This document shows positions 18,360 to 28,932 of a stretch of DNA of 64,000 nt, piece by piece (the stretch's first letter is position 1; every line of letters begins with the position of its first letter). Source of the stretch: Marivita sp. Its GTDB lineage: Bacteria; Pseudomonadota; Alphaproteobacteria; Rhodobacterales; Rhodobacteraceae. Where the stretch lies: the NCBI RefSeq assembly GCF_020055675.1, contig NZ_JAIPUS010000003.1, positions 158,093 through 222,092 of the forward strand, given 5' to 3'. The notes beneath the pieces were generated by a model. The model saw only the letters and a list, made by a program, of their open reading frames with translations. It did not search any database and was not told the origin of the DNA. The position numbers were made by a program, and so were the translations under genes.

Positions 18360-20318
18360 CTAAACATCCAACTCCTCAACAAACCGCGCGTTCTCCTGGA
18401 TATACTGGAACCGCAGCTCGGGTTTTTTGCCCATCAGCCGTTCCACCAGGTCACCGGTTTCGCCGGGTTCGTCCTCGTCGATCGTCACCCGGATCAGCTT
18501 GCGGGACGCCGGGTCCATCGTGGTTTCTTTCAAATCCTTCGCGTCCATCTCGCCCAGACCCTTGAAGCGCTGGACGTCGATCTTGCCTTTGCCGCCCAGG
18601 CCCTGCTCCATCATCAGGTCCTTTTCGGCATCATCGGCCACGTAAAGCCGCTTGGCGCCCTGCGTCAGGCGGTACAAAGGCGGGCAGGCGAGGTACAAAT
18701 GGCCCGTGTCGATCATCGGTCGCATCTGGGTGAAGAAGAAGGTCATCAGGAGCGAGGCGATATGGGCGCCGTCGACATCGGCGTCGGTCATGATGATGAT
18801 CTTGTCATAGCGCAGGTCATCCACGTTGAACTTGGTCCCGAGGCCCACGCCCAAGGCCTGCGTCAGGTCGCTGATCTCGGCATTGGTGCCCAGTTTCGAT
18901 GACGCGGCCCCCAGCACGTTCAGGATCTTTCCGCGCAGCGGCAGCAGGGCCTGGGTCTTTCGGTCACGCCCCATCTTGGCCGAGCCACCGGCCGAATCGC
19001 CCTCGACGATGAACAGCTCTGTGCCGTCGCGCGCGTTCGAGGTGCAATCCACCAGCTTGCCGGGCAGGCGCAGTTTCTTGGTTGCCGATTTGCGCTGGGT
19101 CTCTTTTTCCTGCCGCCGCCGCAGTCGTTCCTCGGCGCGCAGGATCAGGAAGTCGAGGATGGCCCCGGCGGATTTGGTATCGGCGGCCAGCCAGTTGTCA
19201 AAATGGTCGCGCACCGCGCCTTCGACCATGCGGTGTGCCTCGGTCGTGGCAAGCCGGTCCTTGGTCTGACCGACGAATTCCGGTTCCCGGATAAAGCAGG
19301 ACACCAGCGCACAGCCTCCCGTGATCAGGTCATCCTTGTTGATCTGCGCCGCCTTCTTGTTGTTCGACAACTCGCCATAGCTGCGGATACCCTTGAGGAT
19401 CGCAGCCCAGAACCCGGCCTCATGCGTGCCGCCCTCGGGCGTTGGCACCGTGTTGCAGTAGGACTGGATGAAGCCGTCGCGCGCCGGGGTCCAGTTGATC
19501 GCCCATTCGACCTTTCCCGCCGCGTTGAACTTGTCCCGAAAATCGACCGACCCGGCAAAGGGGCGCGCGGCATAGGTGGAGGCGCTGCCCAGCGTTTCGA
19601 CCAGGTAATCCGCCAGACCGCCGGGGAAATGGAACGTGGCCTCGGACGGTGTTTCGCCATCGTCGATCGCCGATTTCCACCGGATCTCGACGCCGGAGAA
19701 GAGGTAGGCCTTGGACCGCACCATCTTGAGCATCCGCGCCGGTTTGAAGCGGTGCGAGCCGAATATTTCTTCGTCCGGGTGGAATGTCACGGTGGTGCCA
19801 CGCCGGTTCGGCGCCTGGCCGATCTTCGACACCGGGCCCTGCGGCACGCCGCGTGCGAAGCGCTGTTCGAACAATTCCTTGTTGCGCGCGACCTGCACCA
19901 CCATCGAATCCGACAGCGCGTTGACCACCGATGCGCCCACGCCGTGCAGACCGCCAGAGGTTTCGTAGGATTTCCCCGAAAATTTGCCGCCCGAGTGCAG
20001 CGTGCACAGGATCACTTCGAGCGCGGATTTCTCGGGAAACTTCGGATGCGGATCGATCGGGATGCCGCGGCCGTTGTCGCGGATCGTGACGGTGTAATCG
20101 GCGTGCAGTTCCACCTCGATCCGGTTGGCGTGTCCGGCGACGGCCTCGTCCATCGAGTTGTCGAGCACTTCGGCCACGAGGTGATGCAAGGCGCGTTCAT
20201 CGGTGCCGCCGATATACATGCCCGGTCGTTTGCGCACCGGTTCGAGTCCTTCGAGGATCTCGATCGAGGCGGCATCGTAGTCGGTCGGTTCTTGCCCGGA
20301 GAGAAGGTCTTCGGCCAT
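18360..20318 (-). CDS. parE: DNA topoisomerase IV subunit B
   Basis: The start at 20318 (MAEDLLSGQEPTDYDAASIE) gives 652 residues, the ParE rather than GyrB length (about 800). The GHKL ATPase motifs are clear (AEVLDNSMDEAV, DNGRGIPID, GGLHGVGASVVNAL), as are the TOPRIM motifs EGDSAGGSAKMGRD, PLRGKILNV and DADVDGAHI. With ParC it decatenates chromosomes. ParC is not in the window. The ORF extends upstream of this start, but that part has no family resemblance. Confidence 0.93.
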   Translation of the reverse strand: MAEDLLSGQEPTDYDAASIEILEGLEPVRKRPGMYIGGTDERALHHLVAEVLDNSMDEAVAGHANRIEVELHADYTVTIRDNGRGIPIDPHPKFPEKSALEVILCTLHSGGKFSGKSYETSGGLHGVGASVVNALSDSMVVQVARNKELFEQRFARGVPQGPVSKIGQAPNRRGTTVTFHPDEEIFGSHRFKPARMLKMVRSKAYLFSGVEIRWKSAIDDGETPSEATFHFPGGLADYLVETLGSASTYAARPFAGSVDFRDKFNAAGKVEWAINWTPARDGFIQSYCNTVPTPEGGTHEAGFWAAILKGIRSYGELSNNKKAAQINKDDLITGGCALVSCFIREPEFVGQTKDRLATTEAHRMVEGAVRDHFDNWLAADTKSAGAILDFLILRAEERLRRRQEKETQRKSATKKLRLPGKLVDCTSNARDGTELFIVEGDSAGGSAKMGRDRKTQALLPLRGKILNVLGAASSKLGTNAEISDLTQALGVGLGTKFNVDDLRYDKIIIMTDADVDGAHIASLLMTFFFTQMRPMIDTGHLYLACPPLYRLTQGAKRLYVADDAEKDLMMEQGLGGKGKIDVQRFKGLGEMDAKDLKETTMDPASRKLIRVTIDEDEPGETGDLVERLMGKKPELRFQYIQENARFVEELDV

Positions 20319-20392
20319 GGCTGCTGCTCTGTCTTTGTTGATTTGTGCCAGTATGGCAGAGCGCGGGGCAGGGTGGAAGCGCCTGTCGCGCC

Positions 20393-20806
20393 TCAGCCGG
20401 TCTTCTCTGCCTCGATCATCCGGTCCGCCTTGCGCCGCGTGAGCACTCCGCGCAGGTCGTGCATCGCCAGCAGCAGGGAATCCGTCACCAGGTCCAGTTG
20501 ATCGTCGGTCGCCCGCGTTTGTGCCCATTGTGTCGTCAGGTTCAGGTGATCCACGGTCCGCAAGATATCATCGACATCGCGTTCGGCGATAACCAGCTTG
20601 CGGTTTGCCATCCAGTCCTGAATGACGCGGATATCCTCGTCGGTCAGAGGGCGGTTGCCATGCGGCTTGATCTCTCCATTGCGGACATTCACCACGGCGA
20701 TCTGCTGCATCTCGATGCGCTTTTGGCGATTCTCGGTGTCGACTTGGAACACGATCGCGCCATTTTCGCGGACCCTGAAATAATACTCTGGAAGGGTACC
20801 GGCCAT
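20393..20806 (-). CDS. Conserved hypothetical protein, 137 aa
   Basis: The start at 20806 (MAGTLPEYYFRVRENGAIVF) follows an AGAGG ribosome-binding site; starts at 20824 and 20860 are possible but lack one. The protein has an N-terminal beta-rich half (FQVDTENRQKRIEMQQIAVV, NVRNGEIKPHG) and a C-terminal helical half ending in a basic segment. No domain is recognised. It lies 74 bp upstream of parE on the same strand, so co-transcription is possible. Confidence 0.6.
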   Translation of the reverse strand: MAGTLPEYYFRVRENGAIVFQVDTENRQKRIEMQQIAVVNVRNGEIKPHGNRPLTDEDIRVIQDWMANRKLVIAERDVDDILRTVDHLNLTTQWAQTRATDDQLDLVTDSLLLAMHDLRGVLTRRKADRMIEAEKTG

Positions 20807-20953
20807 ATTCACCTCTGCAGCCATGTTGATGCCACGCTGGCAATGCAGCCACGCTAACAATCAGAATCGATTCAAACCAGCCGCATGGGCAGAATTGTCA
20901 AACCCGCGCGGGACGTATTGCCCTGTGCACAGTCCAATCCATGGGTCAGGGGG

Positions 20954-22213
<1,260 letters not shown>

Positions 22214-22241
22214 TCAAGCAAGGATCGTGAAAGGAGACTTG

Positions 22242-22634
22242 ATGACCGAAGTCGATCAGAACTGGTACGCCCCGGAAATCGCCACGTTTGGTGACCGTAT
22301 GACCGCCGCGCGTGAAGCAGCCGGCATGACGCAAGACGCGCTGGCCAAGCGGATCGGCGTCAAGAAGGCCACCCTGCGCAGCTGGGAAAACGATCTGGCC
22401 GAACCGCGGGCGAACCGGTTGTCCATGCTCGCGGGGCTGCTCAATGTTTCCATGATGTGGCTTATCAACGGTGAGGGAGAAGGCATAGACGGTCCCGAGG
22501 CCGAAACAATGCCGGCGCACATGAGCGAGATCATTCACGAGATTCGCGGGATGAAAGCCGACATGCAGCGCAAGGCGGAACAACTGGCACGGCTGGAAAA
22601 GCGGCTGCGCACCATCATGGGGCCGCAGTCTTGA
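22242..22634 (+). CDS. XRE-family HTH regulator
   Basis: The start at 22242 follows AAAGGAG (22230-22236) and gives 130 residues. The Cro/C1-type HTH is at about residues 13-65 (FGDRMTAAREAAGMTQDALA, IGVKKATLRSWENDL). A C-terminal helical segment with MKADMQRKAEQLARLEKRLR could be a coiled coil for dimerisation. The gene overlaps sdhE by 4 bp and diverges from the aminotransferase. Targets are unknown; autoregulation or control of sdhE and aspC is a reasonable guess. Confidence 0.85.
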   Translation: MTEVDQNWYAPEIATFGDRMTAAREAAGMTQDALAKRIGVKKATLRSWENDLAEPRANRLSMLAGLLNVSMMWLINGEGEGIDGPEAETMPAHMSEIIHEIRGMKADMQRKAEQLARLEKRLRTIMGPQS

Positions 22635-22891
22635 CCGAAACCCGAGAGCACCGGCTGAAGCGCCTGTCCATGCGGTCCATGCGGCGTGGGATCAAGGAGA
22701 TGGACATCATCCTGTCGCGTTATGCACAGCGGCGGTTACAGGACTTTGATGAGGCTGCACTGGACCGCTACGATGCGCTGCTGGCGGAAAATGACCAGGA
22801 TCTCTACCAATGGGTAAGCGGTCAGAAACCGCCACCCGAGGCACTTCGCGACCTGATCACGGATATTTCCGAAGTGGCGTTCCAGCGCTGA
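22631..22891 (+). CDS. sdhE: SdhE/SdhAF2 FAD assembly factor (TTG start)
   Basis: This 86-residue protein has the SdhE core: RLSMRSMRRGIKEMDIILSR, which contains the RGxxE motif contacting succinate dehydrogenase flavoprotein, then LDRYDALLAENDQDLYQWVS. It promotes covalent FAD attachment to SdhA. The start is a TTG inside the stop of the XRE gene (TTGA), so translation depends on coupling to that regulator. The sdh genes are not in the window. Confidence 0.88.
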   Translation: MTETREHRLKRLSMRSMRRGIKEMDIILSRYAQRRLQDFDEAALDRYDALLAENDQDLYQWVSGQKPPPEALRDLITDISEVAFQR

Positions 22892-22912
22892 CTCGCACGC
22901 ATTTTTCGCTTT

Positions 22913-22928
22913 AACCGATTATTCGGTT
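22913..22928. promoter_or_regulatory. Palindrome AACCGA-TTAT-TCGGTT before the MarR-family gene
   Basis: A perfect 6-bp inverted repeat with a 4-base spacer lies 21 bp after sdhE and 43 bp before the regulator. It runs into TTTT, so it could be a short terminator for sdhE or an autoregulatory operator. Confidence 0.4.
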
Positions 22929-22971
22929 TTATCGCGCAGTCTTCGTCTCAACAGGTTAGGCGGAGATTTCA

Positions 22972-23469
22972 ATGAGCATACATGCATCTGTTGACCAGGG
23001 GGGCGGGACCGGTGTCCTTGATGGCTATCTGGAAGCGCTCGCGCTTGTGGAGCGGCTTCACAGGTTGCTTCTGGACGTGATCAAGGACGAATTCGAACGT
23101 GTTGGCATCATCGAAATCAATGCGGTCCAGGCGCTGCTGTTGTTCAATATCGGCGATCACGAGGTCACCGCAGGAGAGCTGAAAACGCGTGGATATTACC
23201 AGGGCAGCAATGTCAGTTACAACCTGAAAAAGCTGGTCGATATGGGGTATATGCACCACCAGCGCTGCGAGATCGATCGCCGGTCGGTGCGCGTGCGGCT
23301 TACCTCGCGGGGGCGGGAAATCCGCGATCTGATTTCGGCGCTCTTCGCGCGTCATGCGGATGGGCTGATCGACAATAACGTGATCGATCACGACACCCTT
23401 GGCGACATGAGCGATACCCTGCGCCGAATGGAGCGTTACTGGACCGATCAAATCCGCTATATCTATTGA
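22972..23469 (+). CDS. MarR-family winged-helix regulator, LdtR-like
   Basis: This is a 165-residue winged-helix protein. The DNA-binding part reads EINAVQALLLFNIGDHEVTA and then GYYQGSNVSYNLKKLVDMGY, with the wing around CEIDRRSVRVRL. This resembles LdtR of Rhizobiales, a MarR-type regulator of L,D-transpeptidase genes and stress tolerance; the match is from memory. Its 3' end overlaps the convergent DUF1194 gene by 7 bp. Confidence 0.75.
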   Translation: MSIHASVDQGGGTGVLDGYLEALALVERLHRLLLDVIKDEFERVGIIEINAVQALLLFNIGDHEVTAGELKTRGYYQGSNVSYNLKKLVDMGYMHHQRCEIDRRSVRVRLTSRGREIRDLISALFARHADGLIDNNVIDHDTLGDMSDTLRRMERYWTDQIRYIY

Positions 23470-24182
23470 CGGCGTCTCGACTGGTCGGCGGGCAGCGCGC
23501 CAAGGATCATGTCGTTCAGCTCCCGGAACAGCTTGCGGGTCATCGCCTCTTGATATCCTTGGTAGCCTTGCGATGTTTCGACGAAAGCGCCGGTGCCAAA
23601 GCGCACCTCGCGGTCAAAATAGTCAACCACATCCTTGGTCCCGCCCAGAACGGCAAGACCGTTCACCGTGACATTGCGGAACGGAAAGTTCCTGTAGGCG
23701 AGGGTGGGTGAAAACCCCTCGTTGTTTTCACCATCCCCGGACAGGTCGATCACCTGCCGATCACAGTCCGGCCCGCGCGACAACAGGGTTGCCCCATAGC
23801 CCAGGGCATAGCCCATCGCTGTGGGAAACCGGGAATAGCTGCGCGGCGTGCTGCGCAGCGTCTGGATTACCTCGTCAATCGCGGCATCGTCGTGCAACCG
23901 GGTCCAGTCGCTGATCAGTTCTCTTTGGCGGCGCCCGCTCCATTCATAGATCGCCATCGCCACATGCCCGTCACCGTCCAGAATTGCGGACCGGATCCCC
24001 GGGTCATCCAGTGCCGCTGCAAGACCGTCGCGTTGCAGAATGTACTCCGCATCATCAACCGACGAGGACACATCCAACGCCAGAACCAGCGCCAGGCGGC
24101 AATCGGCTTGGGCATGAAGGTCGGATGCGGTGGCACCCAAAGTTGCCGATGCCACCGCTATTCCTGCCAGCCAGGATCGCAT
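23463..24182 (-). CDS. DUF1194 secreted von Willebrand factor A-like protein
   Basis: The start at 24182 (MRSWLAGIAVASATLGATAS) gives 239 residues with a signal peptide cut near residue 24 (LHAQADC). The mature protein opens with a VWA core: LALVLALDVSSSVDDAEY carries the MIDAS DxSxS, and DLSGDGENNEG supplies a later ligand loop. This is the DUF1194 pattern; function is unknown. It begins 4 bp after gloA, so the two are probably co-transcribed. Confidence 0.8.
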   Translation of the reverse strand: MRSWLAGIAVASATLGATASDLHAQADCRLALVLALDVSSSVDDAEYILQRDGLAAALDDPGIRSAILDGDGHVAMAIYEWSGRRQRELISDWTRLHDDAAIDEVIQTLRSTPRSYSRFPTAMGYALGYGATLLSRGPDCDRQVIDLSGDGENNEGFSPTLAYRNFPFRNVTVNGLAVLGGTKDVVDYFDREVRFGTGAFVETSQGYQGYQEAMTRKLFRELNDMILGALPADQSRRRQ

Positions 24183-24186
24183 CCGT

Positions 24187-24615
24187 TTACCAGTGCCCGG
24201 TGTTTTCCATGCTCGCCCAAGGCTCCTGTCGGGGCAACGCGTCACCTGCCTGCAGCAGCTCGATCGAGATGTTGTCGGGGGATCGGACGAAGGCCATGTG
24301 CCCATCCCGCGGCGGGCGGTTGATGGTCACACCATTGTCCATGAGATGTTGGCACATCGCGTAAATGTCGTCCACGCTGTAGGCGAGGTGACCGAAATGG
24401 CGGCTGTCGGATGGCAAGGCGTCATCGCCGTCCCAGTTATAGGTCAACTCGACCGGGCAGTCTTCCTGCCCTTCGGGGGCCATGAAGACCAGGGTGAAGC
24501 GACCTTTTTCGTTGTCCATCCGCTTGGTCTCTTTCAGACCCAGCAGACTGTAGAATTTCATCGACGCGTCAAGGTCTTTCACGCGCACCATGGTGTGGAG
24601 ATATCGAAGGGGCAT
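24187..24615 (-). CDS. gloA: Lactoylglutathione lyase (glyoxalase I)
   Basis: The 142-residue enzyme isomerises the methylglyoxal-glutathione hemithioacetal to S-lactoylglutathione. The four expected metal ligands are present at about His7, Glu56, His76 and Glu119, within YLHTMVRVKD, CPVELTYNW, FGHLAYSVDD and ISIELLQ. Length and pattern fit the nickel/cobalt-type short GloA. It lies upstream of DUF1194 on the same strand. Confidence 0.92.
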   Translation of the reverse strand: MPLRYLHTMVRVKDLDASMKFYSLLGLKETKRMDNEKGRFTLVFMAPEGQEDCPVELTYNWDGDDALPSDSRHFGHLAYSVDDIYAMCQHLMDNGVTINRPPRDGHMAFVRSPDNISIELLQAGDALPRQEPWASMENTGHW

Positions 24616-24684
24616 CTTGTCCTCATAGGTTGGGTTGCAAGGAGGCTAAGCCATAGAGCCGAGATGTCGAGAGCGAATGCGCGG

Positions 24685-26049
24685 TCAGAATGCGGAGCGC
24701 ACGCCCAGTTGAATGCCGTAATTCTCGGTCTCGTAAAGGTCGATATTCGTATCCGTCTTTTCGGCATTCAGTGTCACCGTCGGCATGAAACCGTAAAAAT
24801 CCATCTCGGTCAGGGCGGCGGTGACGCGCGCCTCGATGGCCCGTTCATCCCGCCCGTCAGGGGTCAGGCTGGATGCATCATGGTGTTTTTCAGAAATGGA
24901 AATCCCGAAGTCCAGCTTTGCGGGCCCTACGGGTTTCGCCATCGTATAGCTCGCAGACAGGGTACGCTGGTCGTAATCGAGATAGTCTGCATCGCTGGTC
25001 GATTGCACGGCATGGGTGCTCAGCGAAACCTGGTCTCCATTTCGCAGCGCAATTCCGTATCCCAGACTGGCCCGCAGGATCGTCGCGTCGTCCCGGCTAC
25101 CGACGCCATCTTGCCCTTCCCGGCTGATCCCGGCGCTGACCTGTCCGCGTTTGCTGGTCGCGCGGCGGTAGTTGGCGCCGATCCGGGTGTAGTCAAGCAA
25201 CGGATCGCCTGCGTACCATCTGCGTCCAAGCTGCGCGTTCCACCCGAGCCGGGCCGTGCCACCAGACAGGGCATGGCTTTCCCCGAGCGCGACATACGCG
25301 GAACTGGTGGCAAAATCGGTGCCCTGCGCATCGGGCGCGATATCCTTTGCGTCCTCCGACAGGATATAGGTGCGATGCGACACGCCGAAAGTCAGGTCTC
25401 TCCGCATGCGGTCATTCTCTGTGAGCCGATACCGGGTGCTGAACCCGGTCGAAATCTCGACCCCCGACAGCGCCTGTGCTTCGCCTTCCAGTCCAAATTC
25501 AAACGGCAACCCAAACAGCTCGGAAGAGTCATTACGGCTGCCGTTGTTGATGTTCGAACTGGGCGCAACCGAAAACCGTAGCTGCGTCGACCAAGGGTTC
25601 CGCCGGCGGACATAGACAAGATCCTCTGCCGCCCGCTGTTTCAGCGTCTCGTTGGGCGCCAGCTCTATCGCGCGCCGCAGCCAGAATTGTGCCGAGGTCC
25701 GCCGCCCATCGGAAGACAGGGCTTGCGCGGTGGCCAGCGCCGCAGCGTATTGCGATTGTGCGTCATCCGCCAATGACCAGCCGCGCCGGGCATGCCTCAA
25801 GGCATCCTCATTCCGGCCCAGATCCCGCGCCGCCCGGGACCGGATCAGATGCGCGTTCAGGTCGGTGTCGTCTCGACTAATCAGTGCCTCTGACAGGTCA
25901 AAGGCCACACTCGCCTGCCCGCGAAGTGCGGCCTGGCCAGCAAGCTCGCGCATTTCGGACGGGGACAATGCGTCCTGGGCAGATGCTTGAGAAACAAACA
26001 GGCCGAGTAGCAAAGCGTTTGCCGTAAGAACACGAGCAGCCTGCATCAT
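24685..26049 (-). CDS. Slam-like outer-membrane barrel (TPR + DUF560)
   Basis: The start at 26049 or 26046 gives about 454 residues with a signal peptide ending near SQASAQD. An N-terminal helical region of TPR type follows (about 30-150; ALISRDDTDLNAHLIRSRAA). After NPWSTQLRFSVAPSSNINNG comes a C-terminal half of alternating strands ending in Phe, as in outer-membrane barrels. This is the layout of surface lipoprotein assembly modifiers (Slam, type XI secretion). A lipoprotein gene lies 19 bp upstream as the likely cargo. Assignment is by domain layout, not a search. Confidence 0.75.
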   Translation of the reverse strand: MMQAARVLTANALLLGLFVSQASAQDALSPSEMRELAGQAALRGQASVAFDLSEALISRDDTDLNAHLIRSRAARDLGRNEDALRHARRGWSLADDAQSQYAAALATAQALSSDGRRTSAQFWLRRAIELAPNETLKQRAAEDLVYVRRRNPWSTQLRFSVAPSSNINNGSRNDSSELFGLPFEFGLEGEAQALSGVEISTGFSTRYRLTENDRMRRDLTFGVSHRTYILSEDAKDIAPDAQGTDFATSSAYVALGESHALSGGTARLGWNAQLGRRWYAGDPLLDYTRIGANYRRATSKRGQVSAGISREGQDGVGSRDDATILRASLGYGIALRNGDQVSLSTHAVQSTSDADYLDYDQRTLSASYTMAKPVGPAKLDFGISISEKHHDASSLTPDGRDERAIEARVTAALTEMDFYGFMPTVTLNAEKTDTNIDLYETENYGIQLGVRSAF

Positions 26050-26068
26050 GCGACGTGCCACGGCACCG

Positions 26069-27175
26069 TTAGCGGCGAACCGCGATGAAACCACCGGTTT
26101 CTCGTACCGTCACACCGTCAAAACGTGGATCATCGTTTTCAATTACCACAACGCCGGCGATTTCGCCCCCGGGCTCTGACGCGTGGTCTCCGGCCATGAC
26201 GGCGAAAAACTGTCCGTCTTCCTCAATCGACTCTGTCAAGGGAGCTTCACTCCCGGCAGTAAAGACCGTTCCGACCAACTCTCCGTTCAGGTCGCCGACA
26301 TTCGGGCCGATTTTAAACGAGATGACTGGCATTTCGCTTAAAGCCACATCTCCGTTGGCTGCACTGAGCGCATCGAGATATGCGCGTGTGATGTCGTTGC
26401 CTTCCAGATCGAACAACCTGCGTTCGGATATGAGTCCTCTCACGGCGTTGTCGCATTCTGCCTCAGCGCAGTTGCCTCGAAATCCGCTGAAGTCGATATC
26501 GATTTCCGCCCTGCCGTCTGCATATTCGAGACCAGATCTTCCATCGAAGTCGCGAAGCGCTGCATAAGCGCCCTCATAGGTTGCTTGTCCCTCCGCCGGA
26601 ATCACGACGTCGCCATTCCTTTGATAAATGAACCCGCCAAAGCCGTAGTTTATGTACGCACCTGTACGAACAATTGCGAATTCCGTGTCTCCGCTATCGC
26701 TGACGCCGTAGATTGCGCGATGCAAAAACTGGGGGATCGGAGTTTCTGTTAGGGAATCAGGAAATTCGACCGGTGCTTCGTAGACGCTGTAGCGCGCACC
26801 TGGCAGATCAAACCGACCGCCAAGGGACCCCGGATCAGAAGGTGTGAAGCGATCACCGTCCACCTGATTTCCGTCAAATCCAAGGCCGTCAACAAAAAAT
26901 GTATCATCATCTTCATTGTAGCTTACGGACCTGACGTAGCCGTTGCCGATTTCCTCGTCAAAAGACTCACGCCGGAAAATCGAGTCGTCCCGGGTGGGCG
27001 ATTCTGTCCCGGGAGGCAGTTCACGATCACTGTCGATCGGCGTTCCATCATCACCGCCTTCGCCTGCACCACCATCTGCGCCGTCTTCGGAGGGCGATTG
27101 CAGAACGTCGCCGCCGCCGCTGTCGCAGGCGGAGACGAAACCAAAACACAGCAAGAGGAAAAGAATGCGCGTCAT
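26069..27175 (-). CDS. Lipoprotein, likely Slam cargo (TbpB-like barrel)
   Basis: The start at 27175 (MTRILFLLLCFGFVSAC) gives 368 residues with a lipobox VSAC and Cys17 as the lipidation site. A low-complexity Gly/Asp/Glu linker follows (about 18-50). The C-terminal part has the signature of TbpB-like lipoprotein barrels: ATYEGAYAALRDFDG, ISFKIGPNVGDLNGELVGT and EPGGEIAGVVVIE. Such proteins are surface-exposed binders in other bacteria; the ligand here is unknown. Aspartate at +2 after the Cys is noteworthy. It is encoded just upstream of the Slam-like barrel. Confidence 0.75.
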   Translation of the reverse strand: MTRILFLLLCFGFVSACDSGGGDVLQSPSEDGADGGAGEGGDDGTPIDSDRELPPGTESPTRDDSIFRRESFDEEIGNGYVRSVSYNEDDDTFFVDGLGFDGNQVDGDRFTPSDPGSLGGRFDLPGARYSVYEAPVEFPDSLTETPIPQFLHRAIYGVSDSGDTEFAIVRTGAYINYGFGGFIYQRNGDVVIPAEGQATYEGAYAALRDFDGRSGLEYADGRAEIDIDFSGFRGNCAEAECDNAVRGLISERRLFDLEGNDITRAYLDALSAANGDVALSEMPVISFKIGPNVGDLNGELVGTVFTAGSEAPLTESIEEDGQFFAVMAGDHASEPGGEIAGVVVIENDDPRFDGVTVRETGGFIAVRR

Positions 27176-27385
27176 CAAAATACTGCCCCGGATAACCTTG
27201 GTCTTTTTCCCGACCTCTACCCGAAAATCTGGCAGAAGCACTGCAAAGTCAACGCATAGTACACCGCAGCCACCGAAAATCCCTGCCACTGCGGCGCAGT
27301 TGCATGATACCAGTCTTGGTGGTTTCTACTGCTTCGCCCGCGAGATATAGTCTGCATCGACTCATCCTAGTGGAAAGGATTCGCC

Positions 27386-28291
27386 ATGCCCCTGTCGCCG
27401 GATCAAGAGGCCGAAATCACCGAGCTGCGCAGCGCGCCGCAACAGACGCTGCGCGCGGTCAGCGATGGCATGGAGGCGCATCTTTATACCGCCTATCCTG
27501 TGCTGGACCACGGCTTTATCCGGGTGGTGGACTATATGGGCGACGACGCGGCGATCTGCCAGGCGGCACGGGTGTCGTATGGCAAGGGCACGAAGTCGGT
27601 TCAGAATGACGAGGGGCTGATCCGCTACCTGATGCGGCACTGGCATTCTACCCCCTTCGAGATGTGCGAGATCAAGCTGCACGTCAAATTGCCGGTCTTC
27701 GTCGCACGGCAGTGGATCCGGCACCGTACGGCCAACGTCAACGAATATTCGGCCCGGTATTCGATCCTCGACCGGGAGTTCTATATTCCCGCGCCGGACC
27801 AGCTCAATGCGCAATCGGTGGTAAACAACCAGGGGCGCGGGACATCGCTCGAAGGGGAGGAGGCCGACCGCGTGCTGCGGTACCTGCGGGATGACGCGAT
27901 GCGCTGTTATGATCATTACGAAGAGATGATCAGCCAGGATGGCCAGCAGGGGCTGGCGCGCGAACTGGCCCGGATGAACCTGCCCGCGAATATTTACACG
28001 CAATGGTATTGGAAGGTCGATCTGCACAACCTGCTCCATTTCCTTCGGTTGCGCGCAGATTCGCACGCGCAGTATGAAATAAGGGTTTACGCCGACGAGA
28101 TTTGCAAGGTCGTCGCCGACTGGGTCCCCTTCGCCTACCGGGCCTTCGAGGATTACCGCATGGGGGGCGCAAACCTGTCGGCGACCGGTCTTGAGTGTGT
28201 CCGGCGGATGCTGAAGGGGGAGACCGTGACGCAGGAAACGTCCGGCATGTCCAAGGGGGAATGGCGGGAGTTCGAGGGATTGTTCGGCTAG
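27386..28291 (+). CDS. thyX: FAD-dependent thymidylate synthase
   Basis: The 301-residue ThyX makes dTMP from dUMP using methylene-tetrahydrofolate and FAD. The family signature RHRx7S is exact ([11 protein letters not shown], about residues 112-122). An AAAGGA ribosome-binding site precedes the ATG. It diverges from the lipoprotein gene across 210 bp, which contains no gene and probably both promoters. Confidence 0.96.
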   Translation: MPLSPDQEAEITELRSAPQQTLRAVSDGMEAHLYTAYPVLDHGFIRVVDYMGDDAAICQAARVSYGKGTKSVQNDEGLIRYLMRHWHSTPFEMCEIKLHVKLPVFVARQWIRHRTANVNEYSARYSILDREFYIPAPDQLNAQSVVNNQGRGTSLEGEEADRVLRYLRDDAMRCYDHYEEMISQDGQQGLARELARMNLPANIYTQWYWKVDLHNLLHFLRLRADSHAQYEIRVYADEICKVVADWVPFAYRAFEDYRMGGANLSATGLECVRRMLKGETVTQETSGMSKGEWREFEGLFG

Positions 28292-28644
28292 GTCGTGCCG
28301 ATTGCCCTTTTGGGTCAGGTGCTTTGCATCGGCCCATGCGTCGCCCACGAGGCATCTGGATTGACGGTTGGCAGGGCTGCGCCAAAGCATGGCCCCTGGC
28401 CTTGTCCGGCACGCCGGACCGGGGGGTGATCAGCCGAATCGTGAGGACACTGCGCCTTGGCCGCAGGCGGGATTTGCCCGCGACCAATGCGCGATTTTTC
28501 ACCGGCATGGCTGTGAACCACCTCATCGGGCTGAACTTTTTGCCATTCTGGCAAACGCCGTGGTTTCCGTTTTGCCATGTGGTGCGTATACTCCAGCGCC
28601 AGGACACGCGTGAAACCGGCGTGCGACCAAGGGGATGCGAGACG
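28292..28644 (+). promoter_or_regulatory. Gap upstream of ihfB with candidate promoter
   Basis: No gene is recognised in these 353 bases. A candidate promoter is TTTCCG (28564-28569), a 17-bp spacer and TATACT (28587-28592), placed 52 bp before ihfB. Just upstream, TTTGCCA-TTC-TGGCAAA (28539-28555) is a perfect inverted repeat that could be an operator. Confidence 0.4.
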
Positions 28645-28926
28645 ATGATACGGTCCGAATTGATCCAGAAGATTGCTGATGACAATCCGCATTTGTACCA
28701 GCGCGATGTTGAGCGCATAGTGAACACGGTTTTCGAAGAAATCATCGATGCGATGGCCCGAGGGGACCGGGTCGAACTGCGTGGGTTCGGCGCATTTTCC
28801 GTCAAGAAACGGGAGGCCCGTGTCGGCCGCAACCCGCGCACGGGCGAGTCGGTGGAAGTGGAAGAGAAGCATGTGCCGTTCTTCAAGACCGGCAAATTGT
28901 TGCGAGACAGGTTGAATGGGAAGTAA
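28645..28926 (+). CDS. ihfB: Integration host factor subunit beta
   Basis: The start at 28645 ([20 protein letters not shown]) gives 93 residues, normal for IhfB. The DNA-bending arm and core are visible as [30 protein letters not shown] and [15 protein letters not shown]. With IhfA it bends DNA in replication, recombination and transcription. It is followed 6 bp later by lapA, the usual alphaproteobacterial neighbour. Confidence 0.96.
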   Translation: MIRSELIQKIADDNPHLYQRDVERIVNTVFEEIIDAMARGDRVELRGFGAFSVKKREARVGRNPRTGESVEVEEKHVPFFKTGKLLRDRLNGK

Positions 28927-28932
28927 ACTCTG

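Noticed and set aside
18360-20528. Gene for GyrB with a long N-terminal extension
   Set aside because: The protein has GHKL and TOPRIM motifs but, from the natural start at 20318, only 652 residues, which is the ParE length. The 70 residues upstream of that start have no family resemblance.
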